The position numbers and the translations under genes were made by a program. The notes below the pieces were generated by a model. That model was not told where the DNA came from. It ran no database searches and was given only the letters and a program-made list of their open reading frames with translations. A stretch of DNA of 64,000 nucleotides from Aedes albopictus. Lineage: Eukaryota; Arthropoda; Insecta; Diptera; Culicidae. Below are positions 45,601-58,398 of this stretch, piece after piece. How positions within the stretch are numbered: the first letter of the stretch is position 1; each line of letters starts with the position of its first letter. The stretch is from assembly GCF_035046485.1 (NCBI RefSeq), contig NC_085138.1:274021694-274085693 (forward strand). The letters run 5' to 3'.

Positions 45601-47640
45601 TCAACGCCGCTGAAATCAGTATTCCAGTTTCATTGTCATGCACAGCAGGTGCAGTTTTGGTATCATTTCTCTCCCTTGAAAATAAGAACCTGAATTCGAT
45701 ACGCTATACTACAGTAACTGGTTTTGAGTTTATTCTTCTGCTGCTAAATCCCCGTCATCAATTCAAATTCAATATATTTTTGAAAATTTGTCTAGTAATG
45801 TTATCCTTTCATCAATCATAAGCGCTGCTTAGTTGTGAGTGTAAAATTGAAAGTCAACTCTACAATTACGAGGATTGTAGTATTGTCAGTTACAACGAAG
45901 TAAGATATTGAAAAATAATCTAAGGGAGTGTCATCCAGAAGCTGAAGAGCAACAAAACTTAAACGTAAAAACAAATGTTTAAAAACATTGTTCAAAATCT
46001 GCTGTGTTTTCTTCACGCAAGCGAATTACACATAGTAACATTTTGGATAACATGTTTAGAAACATTGCCTACTGTATGCATAGAAAACCACAACAGCAAT
46101 AGTCACATCCCTTCAAAATGCATAAATGAATCTAGGGTAACATTCCCATTTTGGGTCTGACCTGCTAATTGAGATGGTATTATTCGTCAGTGCATTTATG
46201 GAACGAAATAAGGTTCTAGTTCGATTGCCACTAAAAACACAAAAGACGAAATAAAACTGCTGAACCAAAATAGGTGCGATGACATTGCCTCCCACTCCTC
46301 AACTGCCCGGCTCGTTGTCAATGCCAATTGATGATGTACTCTCATTTTCACCCTGGTTATGGTCGCAGACAGACTGCATACAACAGAGTGAATCGGTTAG
46401 TCGTTTTCTGGTCTCAACTCTTCTCTATACGTACAGCCGCCATCGGTAACGAGACGACTGGTAGGAGTAGGTACATGTCAGACAGCAGCGGTGCACAGAG
46501 CAGAGGAAACAACAACGGCAACGGATGGTTGGCTTTTAATTTGAATCCATACAAAATATTATCCCTACCCCGACAGCATCGATAGATGGTGAACGACAAC
46601 GAACCGACCATTTGGGGGGAAGAAACTGACTGGTAGGCAGGGTTCTGGATGGGTTCCCAGCTGCTGCTGCTGTTGTTGTTGTTGTTGCAGTTGGTTATGT
46701 CCGCAATGCATTCTCTGCAACACTGTTGGTTCTCGGTCGTCCTGCTGTCAGATAGCAACAGCAGAAGTACCAGTGTGTGGATTATGACGGTAGTGTAATG
46801 CGATCTGAAGGATACACTTTGGGGCAAGTTTTAGGCAGCAGAACTCATCAATATTGAAGGAAGGGGACTTTGCGAAACAAGAGCGTGAATTATCTGATTA
46901 TTGGACCATGTGTTGAGCATAAATGTCAGACTGACGGGAATGGGTACTGTTCCGGTACAAGGGATGATCGACCAGCTGCAGTCTATACATTTGAATAGGT
47001 TGTATGCGCTAGATTCTGGACATCCCCAGCACTCAGAGGCATCCTGCCGTAAAAAGCCGAGGAGGAAGAACAGAATCCACACAAAGTTATTACATCCACC
47101 ATAAATACACACATCAGGAGATTGGCATCGGTGTTGACGTTCGGCTTTCGTTGGTACTGGCAAATGCAGAGGGAGCAGTAACAGAATGGAAGGTGGAGCA
47201 GCAACGGGGCGGAAGGATATTATTGATGCTTTCAATTAGTTTACACGCTGGAAATTATGATGAATTGAGAACTACCCCCCTGGTAGTTACATGTTTCGAA
47301 AAAGGACGTCATTTGGTAGCCATATGCAATACATGTCGGGTGCTTCTTCTGGGAAGTTCGGCCCACTGCCGATTCAAGCTTACTGCCGGTCATATTTTGC
47401 AATTAGAGCACCTTGTGTGCTGTCGAACGGATCGTCGTCGTTTTGCTTGCTAAAATCAACCGAACGTACGAATATGGCGTTTCGATTCGAAGGCGTATTT
47501 CGCATTCGTATATTTTGAAATATTGATGATCCTCCCTGTATTTATCGCTTTTGTATTATTTTTTTTTAATATTTGAAAAAAAAAATATCGCCAAAAAAAT
47601 GGAGCCAAAATCTTAGACAACAAGAAACTATACCCTCCAG
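45601..47640. other. Single-copy-looking DNA, no gene confirmed
   Basis: 46300-47460 has a more complex base composition than its surroundings, with a CTG/TTG run near 46660-46690. Minus-strand frames at 46414-46827 and 46831-47235 have hydrophobic N-terminal stretches and several Cys, but I recognise no domain and no splice pattern that I trust. This is the part of the window most likely to hold host exons or regulatory DNA. Confidence 0.35.
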
Positions 47641-47679
47641 AACTAAAGTTTACACAAACTGAATGAAAATCGGACAATG

Positions 47680-47815
47680 TGAAACACCCATTGAACTAGT
47701 CAGTGAAGGGTATCTCGTATGTCGAAAAGTTTCCCCAGTGTGGAACGGGAATCTAACCCTCACTTCGTGGCCCCGACAATATGTGACTAACGCCACACGA
47801 CCACGAATCCCATTA
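47680..47815 (-). mobile_element. tRNA-derived repeat head (SINE-like)
   Basis: On the minus strand GTGGTCGTGTGGCGTTAGTC resembles an A box and GGTTAGATTCC a decayed B box about 45 nt downstream. The TTCGTGGTCGTG-GGC block is shared with the SINE at 63428. The 3' body continues toward 47640 and is not well defined. Confidence 0.5.
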
Positions 47816-48199
47816 CATAATTATATTACATATGATTATATGACTCTGGTCGTCATGATCTGGCCCCGCTTAATGTATCAAAAAAAATCTGACATACAAA
47901 GCTTCAAGCAGCATCAACCAAGTAAAAACGATAGAAGCCCTTTCTATTGAGGATTTTTCACAGGTGTTGAAATGTCCAGAGCCCGAAGAAACTGTCACAG
48001 TCCCAAGTGATTTTGATCGGAAATTTTACTCAGTGATATAGTTTACCTAAACTTTATTTGTGACGTCAATATAAAAAAAATCGTTTTTGTAATAGAGTGT
48101 GAGAAATCTAAGTTTACATAAGCAAGTCCAAGTGTACATGAGATGATCGGATTCTGCAGTATCAGCTACAGATGCTCGGAGATTTGCGTGATCATAACC

Positions 48200-48965
48200 G
48201 ATCACCAAAATCCGATCAGGAATTTCAGTTGCTTCTCCTTGGTACTTATCGAAGTCTAATGGGATAACTCTTACCTTCCGGATGCCTGTTTGTCCCAGTC
48301 TTCATCGACACCTCTCGAGTTAGCCCATCTTGTCGAGAAAATACTTCCAAGATCCTTCCAGTATTCATTGGCGAAACTACGAATTTTTGTCAGGGGATGC
48401 ACTACAAAAAAAAAATTCATCGACTCATCAACGACCGTACGTACCCCGTCTGCCTTCTAACTCTGAACTCCTGCGAGAGACGCTGGATGAATGTCCAACA
48501 TGAGAGGGATGATATTTGCAGTTCCAACAAATTGATTTCCGGAACCGATGGCCTTCCGATGGTGAAATGAGCTGGAGTTAACCTTTCGTAACTCGCGCGG
48601 TTGACCACCACGATCAGCACCACGCAAATGTCGAGTAAAAAAGCTAGATTTTTTTAACGTGTTGTACCAAATACAACAGCGCGAACGCTCGAGGAATATG
48701 GTTGTGCATCTACTGGACTGTTCGAAATTGAGGGGCGGTAATTCATTGTAGCGGCGGTTGAAAAAAAAAAATAACGTGGGAAAACTCATCAAAGGTGAAG
48801 ATGTAGTTTTTGAATAACTTGGAAACATGCTGTTTGGCGATATTAATTATAACTATTAGGGAGATTTTCAGCCCAAGGCAGGTTCATCTCCGAAGCGAGC
48901 TTAATTGCTGACTTCCACAGATCACCATGATGAGGAGATCGAGCAGGAATAAAGTTCCATAGCCC
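48200..48965 (-). pseudogene. BEL/Pao retrotransposon integrase remnant
   Basis: On the minus strand, 48960-48870 reads WNFIPARSPHHGDLWKSAIK, matching the conserved integrase stretch of BEL/Pao pol where a W.F.P..APHFGGLWEAAVK consensus is expected. Further down, 48580-48430 reads LTPAHFTIGRPSVPEINLLE and then LSCWTFIQRLSQEF, the LTPGHFLIGRP and SRW..IQ.L.Q.FW blocks. The C-terminal domain continues as ILEVFSRQDGLTREVSMKT near 48300-48360 and RVIPLDFDKYQ near 48265. Reading these blocks requires frame changes and stops, so it is dead. No LTR is seen nearby. Confidence 0.75.
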
Positions 48966-48969
48966 TTTC

Positions 48970-50429
48970 GGGACGGAGCGCAAAAAAGTGAAATCTTCAT
49001 ACAAATGGCTCAACTTTGGCTCTCTATGTAGAACTCAGTTTTCCAACAAAACAACAATTATTTTTCCTCATTTGAAAGAATTATTCTAGGCGAAATTACG
49101 TATTTTCGGCTGTTTTGTTCTTTTCGTCATGGGGATTTTTGAAACCTGTAGGACCCAGGGTTGGCCCCAAATCCTTCCCAACCAAGCTAAATTATATGGC
49201 CAAGTATCAGGTAATTTGGCCGACATAAACCGCTCATGACAAAGAGAATAAACCTGCCGATAATACCCTTTGTCACCCTAAATATATTTTTCTATTTCTA
49301 GCTTTGACTAACTAGATAAAACGGAAATAGAAAGTATGCGACTTATAAAACATATGATATAAGTAAACTAATGTTTCACGGTTATTGTCCACTTTTTGTT
49401 TTAACTTGTTGTGGTAAATCTCAGAGGCAACATAAACGAAAGTTTGTTTGCACACATATAAGTATAAGTGTTAAGTAATGGCTGAATTATTGAAACAGTT
49501 TACATCACATAAAACAAAGACTGAACAGATGCAAAAAAAAAAAAATATGCAAAACTGTTATCGCTCAACAGCACAATTATGCTGGTTCACCACGAAAGGG
49601 ATAGACAGACAGGGTTCCTGATTTCCACTTTTCATCTTCTTCCACATTCGAATACAGTCTGCAGCGAACGGTTGTCGCTTTAGTTTGTGTGTTTGCTTGT
49701 CAGCGACGACAGCAAACTCCGGCGAACGGTGGGAAGCCACACATGGAATTAAAACATTCGTCCACATTCGCATCTCAAGCGATCGAGCGGTGATGCGATT
49801 CGTAAGTGATATAGCGCATACGAATTTTTGAAGTTTTCAAAAAATGTTTATTATTTTCTTTGTTAATCTAGCATTTCAACAACAATACACTAGAAATGTA
49901 TGCATTACATGCAGAAATTCTCTTCTAGCTATAGCTATGGTAATAGCCGCTTCGATCGCTCACCAGCATTCGCCGCCATTCGCCATTCATTCATTCGCTT
50001 GCGACCCAAACTGCGACGATCGGCAAAGAATATCCATGTCAAGCAGCTTGCGCTTCGCTTCTCACTGATGATGGGGTTGCGTGTTTGATCACGACAATCC
50101 GTTTGCTGCATCTTTCTCGATTCGCTTCAGCAAAGAGGAGTGAATATGAATGGAGTGAGACGAATATACCGATCCTTGGGGATAGAACACCTTATCTGTC
50201 AGAAAGCCGCCACACTGTTCAGATGCACAGTTGAGTGTAGCAGGTCGTGCATTTTACGGAAGTGTTTCGCAGCTGCTCTAAACGGTTGTGTTACCAGAAT
50301 ACAGTTTGGCTGATAAACCGTAGTGACTATAGAATCGCGTAAACGCAGCAAGAAATGAACAAGTGGTGAGATTCGATACAGTCTTCACATTAGTCGAAAA
50401 ACACACGAATAGCGCAATATAGCTCATGC
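48970..50429. other. Unassigned DNA, some single-copy character
   Basis: 49150-49190 shares CCCCAAATCCTTCCCAACCA-like sequence with 19672-19695, so it is a low-copy repeat edge. 49560-50100 looks single-copy, with GCGATCG and CATTCGCCGCC words; the frames at 49558-49773 minus and 49844-50068 plus are unrecognised. Confidence 0.3.
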
Positions 50430-52160
50430 TAGGTTGTGCCCCTCTTACTCGGCGTCCGACACGCCTTGAAAGAAATTCAAGAAATTCCTCAGGAATTGCT
50501 CCAGGAATACCTCCGAGAACTTCTTCAGGAATTCATCCAGGTATTTCTCCATGGGATATCTTAAAATTATCCAAGAATCTCTCAAAGAACTCCTCCATGG
50601 ATTTTTTAAGAAATTCCTCAAGAGACTCCTCCAGAAATTTTTCCAGCAATCTCTCTAAGAATTCCTCCAAGAATTCCCCCGGGGAAACCTTGAGAGATTC
50701 CTCACCAAGTAACACTTGTCATAGAAGAAGCACGGCAGCGCAGGTTTTAGCTATGCAGAAGTTACTGTTATTTAATTATAGAAAGTAAGTGTTAATTTGT
50801 TAGAATTAAGTCATAGAATTTCTGCACAAATGTACAGAATCCTGAGCTGCCGTGACTTTCATGTAACAAGCGTGTTACTTGGGTCCAAGGATTCCTCAAG
50901 GATTTTTTCAAGGAATTCCTCCGGATACTCCTCCAGGAATCTCTTCAAGAATTCCTGCGGGAATTCCTCCAAGAATTCCTTCAGGACTTCCTTCTTGGAT
51001 TCCTCCAGAAAATCCTCCGGGGATTCCTCAGAGATTCCTCCAGCAATTTCTTCAGAGATTCTTCCGGGAGTTCCTCCAGTAGTTTCACTATGGGTTCCTT
51101 CAGTAATTTTGCCGAGGTTCTCCAGATATTCCTCCGGGATTCCTAGGAATTCTTTCGGGGATTCCTCCAGAAAATCTTCCGGGGATTTCTCTAGGATTTT
51201 TCCGAGGGATTCTTACAGGAACTTCCCCAGGTATTCCTCCAAGAATACCTCCAAAGATACCTCCAGGAATTCCTCCAGAGATACCTCTAGGAATTTCTTA
51301 GGGGATTAATTAAATTCATCCGGTGATACCTCCAGGAATTTATCAGAAAATTTCCTCCAGGGATTCCTCCAGTAATTTCTCCATGGATTCCTCCGAGGAT
51401 TTCCCCAGAAGTTCCTCCGTGGATTCTTGCAGAAATTCCTCCAGGGATTTCTCCAAGAATTGCTCCGAGGATTCTTCCAGGAATTTCTTCAGAGATTTCT
51501 GCAAAGATTATCCCGGAAATTCCTTCTAGGATTATTCCAGGGCTTTTTCCAAGGTTTCTTACAGGAATGTTGTCGGGGAATCCTCCAGAGTTTCCTCCGG
51601 GGATTCCTTCAGCAATCCTCCATGGATTCCTCATTAAATTCCTATGCGTATTTCTCCAGAGACTTCTCCAGGAATTGTTCTTGTGATTTTTAAGGGACTT
51701 CCTCCGGGAAATTTCTCCAGTTATTCGTTCATGGATTTCTTCGGTAACTCCGAGTGAAGAATAAGCATTGCGTTGAAATGCATATAAGTAAAAATAAAAA
51801 TCCTGCATTTTTTACGGGATTCCTCCAGTAACTAGGGATTATTCCAGCAATTCCTCCACGAATCCATCCGGAGCTTGCTCCACGAATTCCCTCAGAGATT
51901 TCTCCAGTAAATTTTCCATGGTTTCCTCCGGGTTTTTCCTGAAATTCTTCCAGGAATTTCTTCAGGAATTCCTCCAGAGGTTCCTGCATGAGTTCCTCTA
52001 GTAATTCCATCGGGGACTACTCCCGCAATTCCTCCAGGGGTTTCTCCAGAAATTTCTCCGGGAATTCCACCAGGGAATCTTCCGAGGATTCCTACAGTAT
52101 TTTTTCCGAGGATTCCTCAGAGTAATTTCTCTATGCATTCTTCAGGGGAATTATCGAGGA
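50430..52160. repeat. GGAATTCC-type satellite
   Basis: Pyrimidine-rich orientation throughout (TTCCTCCAGGAATT, TTCCTCCGGGGATT). It is interrupted by the MITE at 50704-50884 and by a short non-satellite stretch at about 51745-51815. Long frames on both strands are by-products. Confidence 0.88.
50704..50884. mobile_element. Short ACCCAAGTAAC TIR element in satellite
   Basis: The ends are ACCAAGTAACACTTG and GTGTTACTTGGGT, about 180 bp, non-satellite inside satellite on both sides. The ends resemble the 43094-44105 element; the duplication is not resolvable in repetitive flanks. Confidence 0.7.
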
Positions 52161-53060
52161 GTTACTCGGAGGACTAAATGCCAGAGGTTTTTCAAAAAAA
52201 TAGATACCTAAATAGATTTCAAATATTATTGCCGATACATAAAAAGTAATCGAACCAAATTCCAAATCTATTGCCAAAATAGGTCTCAAATATTTTATCC
52301 AAGAAAACCCCAAAAAAAATATTTTAGGAATACAAATCCAAATATTTTTGATACAAATCCACAAAAAATTTATTGAAAGGATTTCCAAAAAATTTGCCCA
52401 ATTCTGACAAAGATAGATCGAAAGATTTTCACAGGGTCATTCACAGAAAATTTCCCAAAGCAAATGTCGAATAAATTACCCAATCAATTCCCGTAGAAAT
52501 TGGCAAGGAAGTTTCCAAAAGAGTGTTGAAGCAATTCTCAACATAATTACCAGAGAATTTTCCAAACGAATTACCGAAAAAAACAGAGAAGTTGCAGCCG
52601 GAGTTTCCAACTTCCGTAGAAAAAGTTCTGAGGAAGTTCGTAAAGCTATTGCATTGTTAAGAATTGATTTAAAGAAATCTAAAGGAATTGCCTATCAATT
52701 TCTCAAAAAAAAAAAAAAATTTCATAGAAATTTCTAATGCAGTTCTTGAAAAAAAAATGAAAAAAAAATACCAAAAAAATTGCAAACTGAATTATCGATA
52801 CAACAGCTGAGGCCGTTTCCAAAATATGTTATTTTCTAAAAGGAATGCAGAAAAAAATCATAAAAAAATGCTTAAGGAATTCCCAAAGGAATTGTCAAAG
52901 TAGTTGCCGAAGGGATTTCCAAACAAATTTCCAAAGATGCTCCTTCTAAATCAGTTTGGTTTCCCACTTCAATTTGGTCAAAATATGTAATATTGGAATC
53001 ATTGTAATGAAACTTCCAATATTCAAAACGTATTTCATGCAAGGATTTCTGTCGCAACTA
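52161..53060. repeat. Strongly decayed AT-rich satellite derivative
   Basis: Words such as AATTCCCAAAGGAATTG and GGATTTCCAAA recur at 52380-52560 and 52870-52950 with no fixed period. It looks like an older, A-rich form of the neighbouring satellite. Several A-runs are present. Confidence 0.5.
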
Positions 53061-53089
53061 TTTCTGGTGCTGTAGTTTCCATATTTTAT

Positions 53090-53830
53090 GCATTTTTTTT
53101 TCAGCAGTTTCTCTTCACACTCGTACAGGAATGAAGCCGTATCGCTTATCCTCTAGTTAGTATAGTTATACATTTTTCTGCAAACCATATCATAACTTAC
53201 ACGCCAGCCGATAGTGGCCATAATTCGTACTGTAATAGCCGGGATAATCATATTTGCAATAACGCGCCCAGAATGTAAATGATAAAATGTGAACATGGCT
53301 CCCCGACCGTCGTTGGTTGTCGTGGTCTTCATCGTTCGCGTCGCCGTCGAACGACCAAGGGTTAACACAGCATTACCGTCCGTTTGGACCAACCTTGTGC
53401 GCAGTCTGCGTTGGGGTTCAACCTGGCCCCAATAACGGGCGACCATGCAGAGGGCAGCAGCAGCAGCGATCCGTTCCTCCCGACGACGCGACGTCCGGTA
53501 GTGTATGGTGCGTATAATGATCTAATATTTTATGCTTATGTTTACATTTATGCTCCGGTCCGGTGGTGGTGGTGGTGGTGTGCTGGTTGGCCGCGGGAAT
53601 CCGCACCTGGACCTGGTGGGCGAATCAACAGCTGCTGTTGCAAAACAAGCCAAACGGTGAGAGTAGGCTTTTAAATGGACCTGGTGGTGTTGTGGGTGAT
53701 AATCTCCCATACCGAGGTGTAATGCGGGATGCATGCACAAATGCGGTAAATGCTCCGAGCGAGTGCAAATTGAGTGCTAATAAGAAGGTAGGGTTAATGT
53801 TTCATGTCTGGAAATAATTTCCTAAATTGA
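53090..53830. other. Single-copy-looking DNA with GGT and CAG runs
   Basis: The sequence is balanced in composition and unlike the flanking repeats, with GCAGCAGCAGCAG near 53455 and a GGT run near 53563-53579. AT words such as ATAATCATATTTGC and ATCTAATATTTTATGC stand out. Frames at 53153-53446 minus and 53384-53674 plus are unrecognised. It is a candidate for conserved non-coding or exonic host sequence. Confidence 0.35.
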
Positions 53831-53839
53831 AAATTGATG

Positions 53840-54530
53840 AAGTGAAAGACAGTGCTGGTTGTGATTGTGTGTTGTTTTGTTGGGATTCAATTACTAACTG
53901 TTAGATGGAGTTGCTTTTCCGGAATCTGCTTTTGTATGTTCTAAAGCTTTTATTAAAAGCTTCCAGTACCAATGCACAGTGGTTCCATTTGTTTTCCATA
54001 AATCATTTTCTTCGTTTTTCGAAAAGCAGAATCATTTTTATTGACCAGATATAGCATGTTATGACTAAAAATGGATATTCCAGTACGTTTTCATAAACAT
54101 CACTTGAAAAATATCAACATTGGACATTTTTAGTTATGATAATGCAACAACCATTAAAAAAGCTTTATTTTGCACAAAAATCAGTAATCAAACATTTTTT
54201 AATTACATACTATGAAAAGTGGGTCAAATTATATCAGTTTCTACTATGTATAACAAGCTAAAACATGTATCATACGAAAGTATCATAATAGATTTTTGTG
54301 AATAGTATTAATATTCGCTTCATAATTGTGATTTAATTAGTAGGTTTTATTTGTGCTGTAATAAAACATTATATAAAACTGAAGATGTTTTCTAAGAAAT
54401 AAGGTAGTTTTCACTGTCATACACAAAAATCATCATAAATCGAATTAGTATGTATAACTACATTATATGAAAAAACAATAGTAATAATTTTGAGACAATA
54501 GAACAATAGTGCAGTTAACCTTCATCCAGC
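53840..54530. other. AT-rich DNA, nothing recognised
   Basis: I see no repeat or gene beyond short TTATGA/TCATAA words. Confidence 0.3.
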
Positions 54531-54599
54531 CAACGTACATTTTCCACCTTCGTAAAAGCACAAAATGTTCATAGCTTTTTTGTTTTTCGATGGATTTTG

Positions 54600-55270
54600 A
54601 TGAAATTTTCACAACTTCCCGAAAAACTCTTCTAGTTTATGTTGCCGGGGACATGGGTGCCTGGTCCACATGGTTCCGGAGTTATTCCGGATCGTCTTGG
54701 GGTACCAAAATTGGCCACATACTTTGCGCAACGTATATCTCAAGATCCCGATGAGATAGAAGTATAGTGTCTTCGGCGAATTTGTTTAGAAGGTTAAGAA
54801 CTAACTGGCAACGGCGACTTTGGTTCGCGATTCGACCGCTAGGCGGCGCCAGTGTCAACAATGTTCAAACCCTCATATCTCAGAAACCTGATAAGATAGA
54901 ATGATACTGTCTTCGGCAAAATTCTTCAGCAAGCTCAGAACTATCTGATAGTTAAGTCTTTGGTTTGGGATTTATCCGCTAGGTGGCGCATTGTGTCTGG
55001 AAAATTCAAACACGTATATCTCGATACCCTAATGAGGTACAAGCATGTCGTTTTCAGCAAAGTTGTTCAGCAAGCTAAGAACTATCTGGCAGGGAATTTT
55101 TTGGTTCGAGAATCATGCGCTAGGTGCCGCCAGTGTCAAAAATCTTCAAACTTCTATATCTCAGAATCCTGATAAGATAGAGTGATGCCGTCTTCAACAA
55201 AGTTCTTCAGCAAGCTAAAAACTGTCTGATAGTTTAGTCTTTGATTCGTGATTTATTCGCTAGGTTATTC
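54600..55270. repeat. 140-bp module array, left arm
   Basis: CCGCTAGGTGGCGC-like words occur near 54837, 54975, 55117 and 55257, giving a period of about 140 bp. Each module also has ATATCTCAGAAACCTGATAAG and TTCAGCAAGCTAAGAACTAT. The array 54975-55265 is matched in inverse by 63110-63425. Confidence 0.82.
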
Positions 55271-56025
55271 GCTACATCGTCTTTGACCCCCTGCAGACAA
55301 ACTGTGTCACCCCACAATATTGCTCTATTTTTTCTTCCGGGAATGTCTACAGGAGTTTCTCCGGGAATTTCTCTAGGGTTTCCTCTGGAAATGTCTCCGG
55401 GAATTCTTCCGGAAATTTGTCCAGGATTTCCTCTAGGACCCACATCAGAGCCTCCTGCGGAGATTCCTTCGGGGATTTCCCCTAGAGTTCTTCTGGGAAT
55501 TTCTCCAGGAGTTCTCCAGAAAATCCTCCGGATTTCCTCAGAGAATTTTCCCAGGAATACCTCCAGGAGTTCCTCCGGGAATTACTCCATGAATTGCTCC
55601 TGGATTTTGCCCAAGAATTATGTCAAGAATTTCTCCAGGCTGGATTTCTCCGAGAATTTTTCTAGGGGTTCCTCCAGGAATATCTCCGGGAATCTTCGGG
55701 ATTTTCTTCAGGAAATCCGCCAGGAATTGCTTCGGAAATTTCTTCAAGAAATTGTCCGGGAAATCCCCCAGAATTTTTTCCAGGAATTCCTTTGGGAATT
55801 TCTTCAGGAAAACTTATGGTTCAAAAAAATCCACTGGGAATCTCCCCAGGAAGTCCTCCAGCAGGAATTCTTCCGTGATTTTTTTTTTCAGAAAACCCTC
55901 TGAGAATTTCTCCAGGATTTGCTCTGGGAATTTCTCCAGAAATTTCTCTGGGAATTTTTATGGGAATTCCTCATTTGTTTTCTTCAGGAATTCCGCCTGG
56001 AATTTTACCGGGAATTCCTCCGGGA

Positions 56026-57211
56026 ATGTCTCTGGAAATTCTCCCTGGAATTTCTCCAGAAATTCCACTAAGAATTCCTTCAGGAAATCCTTCCAAAATT
56101 TTTCCTGGAATTCCACTAGGAATTGCTTTACTACTTCCTCCAGGAATTTCTCCGGGAACTCTTCTAAGACTCCCATCAGCAATTCCTCCGGTGATTCCTT
56201 CAGTAATTTCTCTAGGACTTTTTCCGGAATTATTTCCAGGATTTTTTCGGGTATTTCTCCAGGAACTCTCTCGAGGATTCCTCCAGGTATTCCCGCAGGG
56301 GATTCCTGCAGAGATACTTCCAGGAATTTGCTGTGGGGAATCCCCCAGGAAGGAGGATTCCCTTAAGAATTTCCCAAAGAAATTGCTGGAGAAATTACTG
56401 GAGGAATTCCTAGAGAAATTTCCTGAGGAATTCATGGAGGAAATCCTGGAGGGATTCTCAGAAGAATACTTGGTGAAATTTCCAGAGGATTTCCTGAGGA
56501 AATCCCGAAGATTTCCTTTAAAAATTCACGGAGGAATTTCAGAAGAGTCCCCGGAGGAATCCCTGAAGAGGATTTCCTGGAGAAATTCCCGGAGACAGGA
56601 TAAATTCCCGGAGATATTCGTAAAGGAAGTCCTACAAAAATTCCGGGAGAAAATCTAGAGGGTTTTGCGAGAAAAAAAATCACGGAAGACTTCCTGAAGA
56701 GATTCCTGGAGAAATTCCCAGAGGATTTTGTTCAAAAATAAAACCGACATCCCGGATATATTCCTGGAGAAACTCCTGGAAAAATTCCCAAAGAAATTCC
56801 TAAAGAAATTTTTGGAGGAATTCCTATAGAACATCCCGGAGGAATTCCTTAAAAAGAAATCCGGATGAGTTCATAAAGGAGTTCTCGCAGGCACTCATGG
56901 ACGAATTCCTGTGGAAATTCTCTATTTTCGGAGAAAATCAGAAACTGCCGTAGGAACTCTTGAAGAAGTTCCTGATTGGAGTACTAGATGAAATCCTGGG
57001 GAAATTTCCAGAGGAATTACTGGAGGATTTCCTAGAGGATTTTCCGGAGGAACTTCTGGAGGATGTCCTAGAAGAATTCCCGGAAGATCTCCTGTAGAAA
57101 TTCCTGGAGGAAGTTCTTGGATAAATTCCCAGTGGAATTCCCGGAGAAATTTCTGGAAAAATTCCCGGAGGAGTTTCTGTAGAAAATCCCGGAGACATTC
57201 CCGGAAGAAAA
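56026..57211. repeat. 1.19-kb satellite segment, copy 1 of tandem duplication
   Basis: It starts at ATGTCTCTGGAAATTC and ends at CATTCCCGGAAGAAAA. It matches 57212-58398 almost base for base (offset 1186-1187). Confidence 0.92.
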
Positions 57212-58398
57212 ATGTCTCTGGAAATTCTCCCTGGAATTTCTCCAGAAATTCCACTAAGAATTCCTTCAGGAAATCCTTCCAAAATTTTTCCTGGAATTCC
57301 ACTAGGAATTGCTTTACTACTTCCTCCAGGAATTTCTCCGGGAACTCTTCTAAGACTCCCATCAGCAATTCCTCCGGTGATTCCTTCAGTAATTTCTCTA
57401 GGACTTTTTTCCGGAATTATTTCCAGGATTTTTTCGGGTATTTCTCCAGGAACTCTCTCGAGGATTCCTCCAGGTATTCCCGCAGGGGATTCCTGCAGAG
57501 ATACTTCCAGGAATTTGCTGTGGGGAATCCCCCAGGAAGGAGGATTCCCTTAAGAATTTCCCAAAGAAATTGCTGGAGAAATTACTGGAGGAATTCCTAG
57601 AGAAATTTCCTGAGGAATTCATGGAGGAAATCCTGGAGGGATTCTCAGAAGAATACTTGGTGAAATTCCCAGAGGATTTCCTGAGGAAATCCCGAAGATT
57701 TCCTTTAAAAATTCACGGAGGAATTTCAGAAGAGTCCCCGGAGGAATCCCTGAAGAGGATTTCCTGGAGAAATTCCCGGAGACAGGATAAATTCCCGGAG
57801 ATATTCGTAAAGGAAGTCCTACAAAAATTCCGGGAGAAAATCTAGAGGGTTTTGTGAGAAAAAAAATCACGGAAGACTTCCTGAAGAGATTCCTGGAGAA
57901 ATTCCCAGAGGATTTTGTTCAAAAATAAAACCGACATCCCGGATATATTCCTGGAGAAACTCCTGGAAAAATTCCCAAAGAAATTCCTAAAGAAATTTTT
58001 GGAGGAATTCCTATAGAACATCCCGGAGGAATTCCTTAAAAAGAAATCCGGATGAGTTCATAAAGGAGTTCTCGCAGGCACTCATGGACGAATTCCTGTG
58101 GAAATTCTCTATTTTCGGAGAAAATCAGAAACTGCCGTAGGAACTCTTGAAGAAGTTCCTGATTGGAGTCCTAGATGAAATCCTGGGGAAATTTCCAGAG
58201 GAATTACTGGAGGATTTCCTAGAGGATTTTCCGGAGGAACTTCTGGAGGATGTCCTAGAAGAATTCCCGGAAGATTTCCTGTAGAAATTCCTGGAGGAAG
58301 TTCTTGGATAAATTCCCAGTGGAATTCCCGGAGAAATTTCTGGAAAAATTCCCGGAGGAGTTTCTGTAGAAAATCCCGGAGACATTCCCGGAAGAAAA
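57212..58398. repeat. 1.19-kb satellite segment, copy 2 of tandem duplication
   Basis: It differs from copy 1 at only a handful of sites, including one extra T in a T-run near 57405, so the duplication is recent. Confidence 0.92.

Noticed and set aside
46414..47235. Two minus-strand frames with hydrophobic N-termini, considered as secreted proteins
   Set aside because: No family recognised, low-complexity Asn/Ser/Leu runs, and no supporting splice or start context; kept only as part of an unassigned region.
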